Shown here in pieces: positions 11,652-22,128 of a stretch of 64,000 bases of DNA. The stretch is from Protonemura montana (taxonomy: Eukaryota; Arthropoda; Insecta; Plecoptera; Nemouridae): contig OX387608.1 in the NCBI GenBank assembly GCA_947568835.1, positions 13,740,001-13,804,000 on the forward strand. Reading direction: 5' to 3'. Below the pieces are notes generated by a model. The model saw only the letters and a program-made list of their open reading frames with translations, was not told the origin of the DNA and ran no database searches. Within the stretch, counting starts at the first letter, position 1; the number at the start of each line of letters is the position of its first letter. Position numbers and translations under genes: made by a program.

Positions 11652-14050
11652 CTTGGCTATGCACAGAGACTAGAACGCAACGAATTTCCTTCCTGAAAAG
11701 ACTTCGAAATCCCCTTTGACCCATCCGAATAAAACTACACACAACAAAAGAACAAATAGAAAGCTTCCATCGTCGAAATAAGCACAAAAAAAATCATCTG
11801 TCATCCAATCAGTCAACTTAAGAGCATCAGATTGTTACACAAAAATAACAACTAAGCGATAGATAGATGCATGGCAGAGGAAGCAAAAAAAACACACACA
11901 GACAACGTGGTTCAAATCTCAGATGAGTTTACATTTTCTTTTTTCACACCTCCTAGTTATTTTTTTAAAAGGTCATTAGTATAATTGGCAGGCAGCGGAC
12001 CTGTACTCGCATATAGCGCTGCATTCGCCTATACGTGATTGACTCGACAATTGTGACTGATGTTAAATAAACTTTGCGACTAAATGAAATGTTCTAATTC
12101 CGTGCGAGTGAAACGGCCGTTACGATATCTATAGAAAGTATCTCACCTTTTGAACAACAGTGGCGACGTTACGTGGAAGAATCGGTACTTTACGACCGTA
12201 AGTCGGTAAGTGTGTTTGGGTATGTCGTTGAAACAAAAATTTGGCACTGTAAATATTTGCAGAAGTAACTCTCTAAGAATGTAAATTTAATAAGTATTTG
12301 ACGCTTTACTTGTAGATTGAAGGGTCAGGAGGCTACTGCTAATCGCTGGTGTGACCCATTTGATTGGTTCCTTAATTCCTCAAATATTTGTGATCTAAAA
12401 CTCAGATTCTACGTAACACTGAATTTTAGACAACACCCCGACCCCAGCACGGCCTTGAAAAGTTCAGTCGAAGGTCATTGAAAATCCTTGAGCCGCTCAA
12501 GGTCGCTCAATTATTTTGAGAACCATTGCGTTTTACGTTGTCGCACTTACTGTGCTACGAAAAAAAAGTACGAAAAGCTTCGTTCTCTAAAAAATTTTGA
12601 TTTCTCTTTGATTTTTCCTCCGAAAAACGGTAATGCTATTGAAGCTAGAATCGATTATGTTGTAGCTGTAGGGTAATATTCAGAAAAACTGGAATCTTTG
12701 TTTGATTTTGCTAATATTTAAAACGCCAAACATGCAATTTTTTTTAAATAAGTTCATACAAATCTTTACTTAAATACGTTTCCGAAAATAATCCTTCTTT
12801 CTCCTCTGGCATCTGAAATGTCAAAATGAAACAAATGTCTAGATTCCTCGACTAGCCGCCACTGCAACAGTATCCCGCCAAGATGTTTGTCTTGGTGGTT
12901 GTCGTCTTGCTCTGGTTGCAAAGCTAGAGACTCTGCGTGAATGGAAATTAGTTTTGTAAAGCACTCGTTCGAAGCGTCGAATATTAATTAGTGGCAACGA
13001 ATGTAAGGATGGGCCGCGGGCTTCGTATGATTGATGGTCAATGGTTACTCTCTTAGTGGAAACAATCGGATTGGTTCATTTTCAATTGTCTGTACCAATA
13101 AAATAGAATGCAAGTGAGTGAATAGGTTCTGTTAAAGCTTTGTTTTAAAGTTCATGTTCTGTTGTTAATTACTTCTATGTGTGCATAGGTTGAATAGGTT
13201 AAGTTAAGTAATAACAAACACTTGATTGAATTCAATGTAAATATTAGCTGGCATTTCTGATTCTATTCCATTTTGAAGTGAAATTGTTGAAGACTTCTTT
13301 GCACAACCTAACAAGCATTTAAAACTTAAATGTTATAATGTAATACACATTAAAAATGTCTTGCATTTTTTATGGAAAATTGAAACTTACCTTTGCAAGT
13401 ATCGAAAATGTACGTCAGCATTCTCCCGAGAACGGCCAATGTCCAAAAAGCATCTGCAACAAATTACAATCGTTACAAAACCTCGCTTTATACAATATCT
13501 AATTACCCAAGATAGATTTTTTTCAACGAAAGAACCCTTTTTGGAGTTTTCCTTATCCCCATTTGATCCACTCGACCAGAGATAAACCCCCAAAACCCTT
13601 GAAAAAATGTTTAGTTTAGAAAGTAAGAGTGTGTCTTTGGTAGTAGCTATTTGCTACTCATAAAAAAAAAATTAAATTAAAAACGAAGATGGTGTGCTTT
13701 TTTAAGTAAGACTTTTATGTGGCGAAAAAAGGTATCAACCAAAGGTGAAGATGGTATTATAATACTATTGAGTGACCTAAAACTGACTAAACATGATCCA
13801 TGCAACAACATGTATTGTATGAAGATACAATCAATTCGTACCAATCAAGTTTGTTCTCTCTGAATCTGATTATAAATGTTATCACCGTTCAGATAAGGAG
13901 ATAAAATACTATGAAGATAACTAAAATCAAGTCGCTCATGTCGCTACCTTCATAAAAATTGTCCAAAACTATTTCTTAACTTGAAGGCATGTAAAGTTTA
14001 GTACCATTGAGTGTATAGGTTTTGTCAGAAGGTAATCGCCAAAGTTAACA
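11652..14050. other. Non-coding stretch
   Basis: No gene is supported. The sequence is AT-rich with scattered short open frames (12488-12676; 13361-13585 and its antisense), none with a domain or a plausible intron-exon context. Confidence 0.5.
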
Positions 14051-14350
14051 TTTTGGCTGAGAAAACGAGCCGGCAACACGTGGTAACGGTAGCTGCCACC
14101 CGATACCGTTTGCTGCCGTCCTTTTTAACAACCCTCTATATTAAAATAATTACAACTCAACATATATATATTTTTATATCAATCGTTCAGGTTAACATTA
14201 ATAAAGAGTAATTGAGCGTGAACCAGTCTTAAATGCGAGTAATCGTCGAAACTAGTGGCTCTACCTAGTAGCGTCCTCGTTTTTTGTCGGTAAAGTAGAC
14301 ATTTGGTGGCCATTTTCAGCAACGACAGTTTAACATTATGGTAGTACGGT
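14051..14350 (+). mobile_element. ~320-bp dispersed element (family 3), copy a
   Basis: It begins with a GAGAAAACGAGCCGGCAACA block followed by CGTGGTAACGGTAG and CTGCCACCCGAT, and ends with ATTATGGTAGTACGGT. The same blocks occur at 19671-19860 (same strand) and, reversed, at 32866-33125, 39950-40275 and 60393-61250. No coding capacity is visible, so it is most likely a non-autonomous DNA transposon or SINE-like repeat. Its class is undetermined. Confidence 0.65.
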
Positions 14351-15087
14351 GATTTTAACGTCATGTGACCTGCATAAACTGAACACAAACCCAACTAAAA
14401 CTCATAACCGTCACATGTCCACGAAGAAAAAGTGTAATATTGGTTTGCTCTGGTTTGATTCCGACGCCGCTGACGCAAGACCGCGACAAGAAAAAAAAAA
14501 ACGTTCGAATGCAAATGTATGTAAAGTAAAAGCGTCTCATTGCATCTGCGACCGAACGAGATCCATACACCTGTGAGATACCGTTACCAAGGAGCATCTC
14601 TGACCCACCTTTCGGCATGCCATGCAAGATTGTCGCTAAGCACATTCCAATACTCATCTTCGCGCGTTTTATCTGAGTAATTCTTCTGCATGCAGACCAA
14701 TTAAAAGTTGGTGTTGCGGTGTACTTGTGGAGAAGGCGACCGATGGGGAATTGTAGCAAGATGTGTTTGCATCAATTAGAGAAAATAGCTTTAGTCAACG
14801 TTGGGTATTAGTAATCTACAAGCGACTAAACCTCATGTTTTATATCATTCAGACTTAATTTGAAAGAAATCGCCATTCTGTAACCATTCTATGTCAAAAA
14901 GTAATAGGTAGATAGAATAGAAAAATTAGAGACAATTATGAGAGTTTTACGCTCTAGAGATTTCAATGCTTCAAATTTAATATTTAAGAAAACGATCTGT
15001 AAATTTTAGATACAAGTTCAGTCTATGATAAATGCCAATTATATTTTATTATTAGAAAAACGACTACCCTTTTAAATATTGATGCAT
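14351..15087. other. Non-coding stretch
   Basis: No gene is supported. The 132-codon open frame on the minus strand at 14361-14759 is long for this window, but it shows no domain, partly overlaps the neighbouring repeat edge, and contains a poly-Phe run from a poly-A tract. Confidence 0.45.
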
Positions 15088-15211
15088 CCGCGATAGGTGG
15101 AGATCGGGGTTCGAGTCCCCGTTTAGGGGGAGAGGGAATTAGTGTGCCTAATAATGCAATACCCCGCGCATCATGCAAGCGTCTGCAATTTTAATCAGAT
15201 TTCGCCTCTTA
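15088..15211 (+). mobile_element. Composite tRNA-like element, 5'-truncated copy
   Basis: The copy starts within the tRNA-like domain (CGCGATAGGTGGAGATCGGG followed by GTTCGAGTCCCC, the box B region). It then continues through AATTAGTGTGCCTAATAATG to the shared terminal block ACCCCGCGCATCATGCAAGCG and AATCAGATTTC. The 5' part of the tRNA-like domain and everything before it are missing. Confidence 0.72.
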
Positions 15212-18200
15212 CATTACATTTTAAATTTGCTGTAAAATCAATATTAAAAACCTTTTAAACATATTTTACTCAATAACCAATCTTCTTTACCTGTAAATAA
15301 ATATACAAATTCACTCACTAAATTCGCACAAAAAACTAAAAATAGTTTCCCAATTTGAAGATGCCTACTCTATCCTCAATACCAAGTTCCTCACCTCCTT
15401 TATTGGGCATCTTGCACAATTCTTCGCGGTTATGGTAAGTGGACTTAGCTAGCACACAATGTTGCAGCGGTCTCTTCCCAAACTACCGACATTGATCCTC
15501 ATGATCAGGGGGATTCAGCAGTATCGCTCATTTTATCAATATATCTCAAACATCTCAAGATTTTGCCAACAATTTTCTGCGTGCACCGTGTGGTTTTAGT
15601 CACTTTTTATATATTCTCCTTCTGTAAACGGCAATAAAAGCGGAATTTGTTAAAAGCTTGCAAACATGATTCATCTATATGTATTGCAAAAGAGCCGAAA
15701 TTGGCTAAACAATTATGAAATACATTCCTGTTTCCCGATACTGGTTCCCGGTAATGCTATCCAGGTTTGGGTTGGCATTTTTTATGCATTTTTACCTACA
15801 TTTCTGCGTTTGATGGTTTCAGCTCACATGTGAAGAAACACCAAAAATACCAAAAAATCTTCCAATCTATAAATAGATTATAATATCTACATGTGTACGG
15901 TAACCATTTAGTGAAGTACAGTTCTTTTACAAGTGAGTTAACTGCCCATCGTGATAAATTTATGATTAAACTTGGCCTAATTGCACGCCATATTTAATCT
16001 AATCGTTGCATGTTGAAGTTCGTCCCACAACGAGACGAGCACATTATTAATCATTCGTTACCAACAAGGTAATTGCTCCAATTTGTCTCTCAAACCCAAG
16101 ACCCCCACTGTTCGCCCGTCTAACCCTATGGCCAAACCACTCTCATGATCTAATTTCCTTCACTGCACTTGTACCGCATTCGATTACGAAATTATCCATT
16201 GTCATGTCATTACGAAACAAAAATCCGAATTAAAGAAAATGAAAACAAATCTTCTTCCATCTTAAGTTTCGTCTAACTGTACAAACAATTTCCTCGCGAT
16301 ACCAGCGACCTGGCAAAATGATCTCTCACTTCAGATTAGTCGACAGAATTCGATCAAGAAATATCATAATCACACCCAGCCTTTGATTCAGTCCGAAGCC
16401 GCGCCAAGAAATCATTCCGAGAACACTTTCGGCATTTTCGGCCCGCGGGAACGAAACAGTCGGACGAAAGAAAAAAACCACCACCGGACAATCACCGGCC
16501 GATTCGATTTTCAGAATAATCATTTCACTAATTAGCAAGCATACCTCCAATTACTCCCAATATTAAGTCACAATTGGCGGCAAGAAGCGTCCAATTCCGT
16601 CTCGAGCTAACCACATCGTATACGTGTCATAAGCGAGGACGCTGCAGCACCAAGGCACAATGCATGGATAATGAATTAGGAAATACTCTTATGTATAAGT
16701 GTGGAATAGTTATTATTGATGGCATCATTACGTTCCTCTTTTACCGAGCATTAATTGCAATGATCAGCGATCATTAATGAGGAGTACTACGGGCGCCAGT
16801 AATGAAGTGGCATATTCCCATTGTTGGACGGGTAGACAGGCGGGTATTTTTTGGGGAGTTCATCGTTCCAGGAGCACCAGAATTAGTTTGGCAGATTCAT
16901 TGTGATGCCAGGCCAACTACTTTTATTTGTACAGTTTGCATTTGCTCTAACGATCAGACGTTGATAATCTGGTTATGGTAAGTACCAAAAACGGAAATGG
17001 ATTGGTTTTTTTTTATGTTCAAGTTCAAATTAGCAGGGTTTTTGCTCGGTTACTGTTTCATCTTGTCATGTGTCAACATTTCAATCTCTTTTGACTCTAA
17101 TATGTAAACTGTTTTGCCAAATCCCGTACCTTTCCCATAAGATAGACACCAGAAATAACATTTCAGAGCTCAAGGGTAGTTAATTCGCTACTCTGGGTAC
17201 GAGATACATCGGACAACGCAGACAAATTATATCATTCTGACAGCCAGCCTATTTCAGAGATGAATATTGATTTCTAGAAACACATGAACAAAGGATCGTG
17301 GCTAGAGGGTCTTTAAAATTGATGCACCTCTGTTTTTTGGGATACACTTTATCTACTCTGTGTAGCACAGTTGAACATTTGATCGCGCCCGTCAATATAC
17401 AAGCTACCGTTCTCTCAAAATATTCAAGTCATGAACTTGTGTCTGGAGCCACGCAAATCCCGTTCCATCACAATCATGATATCTATAGATTGGAAAGAGC
17501 AGTTCTAGTTCCATTACAAGATATTTAAAAGATTGGTAACTTACAGCGACGTGAACTAGCTTTTTTTTGCTCTCGTATCGGAAATCAATCAACGCAAACG
17601 CCACATCAAAGCCGCGTGCTCGCAAAGACATGGCAACCTTTTAACAGCGGCGTCGGCGGCGTTTTCAAAACAGTATCAAATCTCCAATCCTCTTGCATCG
17701 ACCGCGCTCAAAATCTCACCGACTCGTGCCATCGCGTCAATAAAATGATGATTCACAACTTTTTTCGGTTTGCTTTTTCTGCTTTGAACCGCACCAGACA
17801 GCTTCGAGATATCGTACGTCATGAACCTATTATAAGGATCCTAGATATCCAGAGCACAGATCTGAGCTGGTCGATTCACGATTCGTCGTGAACGGCTGTC
17901 ATGACGAAATGCTCCTGCTTTTAAGTGACCACCGAACGTGACCTTTCACCTCCTGATGGATCGCGGTCGAAATAGACAAGTGGCCGACGCGCGTCCGGCG
18001 AGATGGTTCGGTCAGGAATTGGTAGCAAAAACGAATGTGTATTGAATTCATTAAAATTGTAGCTTAATGAAGATGATGAGGGAGCATGCGGTGGGAGTTT
18101 TTCGTTTCTTTGCATCGCGGTGCTATCTCTAGTTGCGATTGGAATGGGAAAGATTTCATCCGGTTCTTGTGATGGTAGTTTATTTCTTTGCTGAAGAGAT

Positions 18201-19104
18201 GCGATGTTACTTTGTTCGGACGACTGAAGTCAGTAGGCCGGTGGAAAATAGATCAAATAGGCTCATTTTTATACGAAAAGGTGAGCTTTTTTTTAGTAAT
18301 AAGGAAAATAGTACTTTTTTTTTTGAGTAAAAACGTGAAATTTTGTCTGTAATTGTAGAAAATGAGCCCGGCTACCGTTTGCTATCGCTGTTATTAAAAG
18401 TGCGAAACAGTCAATTGCATTCCAGGTGGTGAAAAATTAACTAAAATTACCTAAATTCGTGGATTCGTTTTAAACTCTGTTGAACGAAACACGAACAGAA
18501 AGATTCTACGAAAACACATACAGAAAACAGCGAAAATAACAACCCGTTTTCACATTTGTACGACTCAAATAATAATAAAAAAATATAATAATAAAATAAC
18601 CAATTACAATTTACAAACAAATCCGAATCCAAGGCACAAAAAAAATTAAAGAAACCTTCGGAAACAAAATGATTTATTACAAATCATCAAATTGAAACGC
18701 CAGCTCTGTCGAGAGCATTGCCTAACTCTGAGCGACCTGTGACTGACAGGAAAAGGTCAAGACATCTCTGCGAAGAACACAGCAGGAACGTCAAGCTGAC
18801 CTCAGCTTTCAAGACGCAACAATCCACAGTTGCATCGAAATTAATTAAAATATCTTACTTCTTAGAAAAATATTCAAGAACGATGTTGGTATTTAAACAA
18901 TCCTAGTTCATTAAAAACCAACTTTTTTTTTTCGCTGTGTTTTTGGTGCTCCAAGATGGCACGCTGCTGCGTCCATAAAGAAGTTAGGGCCGTATAGTCC
19001 ACGAACCATACCAAAGTACATTTTGACTGGAAAGGAACACGAGTCCAAAATCAACCAGAATCACAACCAGAAAAACAAGCTTCTAAAACTAGGACTGATC
19101 ATTT
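15212..19104. other. Non-coding stretch
   Basis: No gene is supported. A dyad, AATGATC-agc-GATCATT, lies at 16759-16775 within a TAAT-rich block. Open frames of up to 91 codons (17616-17891) have no domain. Poly-T and poly-A runs are frequent, with nothing else recognisable. Confidence 0.5.
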
Positions 19105-19402
19105 TTTTATTATTAACAACACTCTAACCGTCTCAAAAATTGATGCCCAAACGGGGACTCGAACCCCGATCTCTACCTATCGCGAGTGTTGCTCTAACCT
19201 ATTGAGCTACTTGGACACCGGCTTTTTGAGACGATTTTAGTGTATTTGATGAGAATGACAGTTCTCCAAGGAGTAGAACCATGAGGCTGAGAATACTCAC
19301 AGTCACTCTGATTCTAGTGACGCTATATCTCGTCACAACCTGTCAAACTCGAATAACTCCAATTTGACGTTGGATTCGTTGCTGTATTAGGATGAAATCT
19401 TA
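19105..19402 (-). mobile_element. Composite tRNA-like element, near-complete copy
   Basis: On the minus strand the order is: a terminal GATTTCATCCTAATAC block; ~170 bp of body; CGTCTCAAAAAGCC; a 75-nt tRNA-like domain (19217-19143); then TTTTTGAGACGG and a GTTGTTAATAATAAAA end. The tRNA-like domain has pairable acceptor ends (TGTCCAA with TTGGGCA), a D-arm (GCTC/GAGC) and a T-arm (CGGGG-TTCGAGT-CCCCG). The anticodon arm is degenerate and lacks T33, so it is not a working tRNA. The blocks flanking it are complementary to each other. The copy at 42078-42348 is very similar. Confidence 0.78.
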
Positions 19403-19476
19403 TTATATGTGTATATATATATATTATATTATATATCAATATGTGAAATATATTGATTTCATCCTAATAGGACTGA
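19388..19476. repeat. AT-rich cruciform-like segment bounded by inverted ends
   Basis: ATTAGGATGAAATC at the left and GATTTCATCCTAAT at the right bound ~60 bp of alternating TA-rich sequence. These are the same terminal sequences that end the composite element, so this may be a second, mostly deleted copy abutting the one at 19105-19402, or the far end of that copy. Confidence 0.55.
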
Positions 19477-19670
19477 AAATGTTCAGATTTTTCATGTTAA
19501 TCGGAATGTAAATACAATGTTGCATCCATATTGGATCTGTTCTAAGAAGATTCACTGATCTATAAAAGCTTGTAATGGCAGACCACCACAATCTGGTCCA
19601 ACATGGACGGCAGTTTAAACAAAAATAGCTTAGGTATAAGTACAGTCAATTGGCCAGCCTGTACGTTAAG

Positions 19671-19860
19671 TTTTCTGTTAAGCAAACGAGCCTGCAACAC
19701 GTGGTAACGGTAGATGCCATGTAGAAGGCGCTTTCGGCCGTCCTTTTTTAACAAACCTCTCCAATAAAATAATTACTATTTAAACATATCGATATATGGT
19801 TATACCAATTGTTAAAGTTAGCATTAATAAACACTAATTGTGATTAAACAAATCTGCTAG
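19671..19860 (+). mobile_element. ~320-bp dispersed element (family 3), truncated copy d
   Basis: It shares the ACGAGCCTGCAACACGTGGT block and the following AACGGTAGATGCCA with copy a. The block GCCGTCCTTTTTTAACAAACCTC and the TTAGCATTAATAAACACTAA block also match. The distal half seen in copy a (ending ATTATGGTAGTACGG) is not detectable. Confidence 0.6.
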
Positions 19861-20772
19861 TAGTTAACCTGAGAGATATAACAAAATTACATTTCTGAAC
19901 ACTCGGAACACAATACAATTTTTGTCGCTGTAAAGAAGTCATTAAGCAGTCATTTTTCTCAATGACAATTGAAAATTAGGCAGCATTCTAACTATTTTCT
20001 CATAATTATTTCAATTTAGATACTTTGCAATGCATTTACCAGGCACAGCCGATATATGGCAGGTATATCAATACATAAAATTAACTATACTTACATGGGG
20101 CGGGTAAATAGCTAAAAATTAAGAGGTATTTTGCCCTGATGTAATAAAAAATAAGCGCAAATAGCTGTAATCAGTGCAAACGTTTCCTTCTTATACCATG
20201 GACAGCGCGACATCGCCAGATGGCAAGCCCCTGATCGCTATCGAGCAATCAATTCGATTTGTAATTTGGTGAAATGCACACATTACACCTACATGCGCGA
20301 AAGTATTTAGTCTTCGAATGTAATTACCTTGTTTTGAGCCAGGAATTGGTTGGATGCTAGTGTTTTTTTTTTAAATTGTGTATACACAGTAATAAACCAT
20401 TAGGTAAAGTGGTGCTGGCAATTAGTACTTTATATCTCCACTGGTATATTGCGCTTTGGAATGGGGAACTGTTTTTCAGCATAATGAAACTAAGAGTGAA
20501 GGTACTGATGACTTGGGAATTTTCGGATGAGCGTAGCGAGCAGAGCGAAGACGTCCTTAGAAAAAGATTATAATTTTTTTTGTATTTTTTTTGCTTTTGA
20601 TCCATTTGGTAAAATTTTGAGGACACCTTAGAAACGCTACGTTTTTTTTGTCGGTTCTTTGGGATTTTTTAGTCAAGATTTACAAAATATTTAGAAATTT
20701 TTTTGATCAAAATGTCCAAGACTGGCTGAAACGATATTAGTGATATTTGCAGGATAAGGTTGAAACTTTAAT

Positions 20773-20890
20773 AAAAACTATTTGAAATGGGTTTTGAATG
20801 CTAAGTAAAGGGCTACTAAATTTCCCTAATTTAGTAGGAAAATTTAGTAGCCCTTTACTTAGCATTCAAAACCCATTTCAAATAGTTTTT
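20773..20890. repeat. Near-perfect hairpin, ~53-bp arms
   Basis: The left arm, 20773-20825, is the reverse complement of 20837-20890 apart from one extra A in the right arm. The loop, 20826-20836, is 11 bp. Each arm contains GAATGCTAAGTAAAGGGCTA or its complement. Such identity over the whole arm implies a recent inverted duplication or a foldback element. The duplex is too long and too perfect for a typical animal pre-miRNA. Confidence 0.85.
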
Positions 20891-22055
20891 CTTAAAACTT
20901 GTGTTAAGGATAAATCAAGTAGACACGAGTATAAAAACCATCATAAGGTTGAAACTTCTTAACCTAAATGTGATACGTTTTGGAAATCAATCAGTTCGAT
21001 TGTTGTGTTATAAATGAAGATTTAACAAAAGTTAATAAAGTTAACAAGATTCCCAGGCACTTACTGTCAATTAGATATTCTCAGATATCGTTTCCAAGGC
21101 AGAATTTAACGGCACGAATTAACCGGAAGTACCGAAAGAAGCATAAAGTGTTACCCCTTTTCGAAGGAAACTAATAAAGTACAACAAAAAGGAAAAATGC
21201 ACTATTTTACAACGGAATTCAAATTGCGTTTGAAAAGTTCTGGTTAGGATCTTACACGTTTCGGTGAGTGTCAAAATAGATCTCAAAGGGTACAAAAAAT
21301 TATGAAAAATATGCTTTTTCTTTGTGAAAAATTGTAGTCTTTGTATTTTTATTTTACTTTTGTAAAAACTTAGTTTAATTCCTAGACGCATTTCCACATT
21401 TCTTTTGTAGATTTCTGTTCCGCACTTTTTTTCTTCTTTTCATTAAGTCATCTACCAAAAAATTCAAGTAAAGTGCCAAAGCTATCTCATCTGCATAAAT
21501 GCAATCACCATCAATCTAAACAAAATCCCAATTTAACATTTTACAAAGTTATTAGTGCACCATCTAACGAAGCCAGCATAAAAAACACATACACACACAC
21601 ATTTGAAAGCATAGGTTATATTACAAGTATTTTAAAACACGTCCGCATATACGTTTTCAAGATCGGCCAGTCATCCATCTTTTGCACCAAATATTGTCTG
21701 CGCAAGACGAGTTTAGCTTTTGATTCAGAGTGGATGATTTACGAATCAAGTCATAAGAGTCTCACGGCCCTCTCAAAGTCTCGGGCATCTTTGATCCATT
21801 TGCACTGCAAACCCAACGACTGAGAAGAAACAAAACTAGTTGACATTACAGAAAAAAAATAAATAAAAAATCTTTGATATTTTGATTGGTCACTACAGTT
21901 GTAAGTGGTAGTCGGAATCGAGAATCTCTTGAAACGAGACAATTAGCAGATATTTCTTAAACGAGCAAGAAAATTAGTTAGAAAAGACCGTTCTATGCTC
22001 CTTTAAACGTGGATCATCCGAGTCCCAGTACAGCGTCGTATCGTTCGGTTGTGTA
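20891..22055. other. Non-coding stretch
   Basis: No gene is supported. A 116-codon open frame at 21473-21823 has no recognisable domain and starts in low-complexity sequence, so I do not call it a gene. Confidence 0.5.
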
Positions 22056-22128
22056 ATACTCATCATCACCCCATCACTCATCGACGCCGACCTCTAGGCC
22101 AGTGCGTCGTTAAACACCACAAATCATC
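22056..22128 (+). mobile_element. 5S-derived SINE, 3'-end fragment
   Basis: This is the 3' end of the SINE on the + strand. It contains the CATCATCACC...ACTCATCGACGCCGAC block, then CAGTGCGTCGTTAAACACCA and CAAAT, matching the reverse complement of 791-860 in the full copy. The 5S head is absent. It is the only copy in this orientation that I recognised. Confidence 0.65.

Noticed and set aside
14361-14759. A 132-codon minus-strand frame
   Set aside because: No domain, a poly-Phe stretch from a homopolymer, and no supporting splice or repeat-free conservation evidence.
19143-19217. A functional tRNA gene
   Set aside because: The anticodon arm is degenerate with no T33, the sequence recurs as part of a dispersed repeat, and the flanks are repeat sequence.
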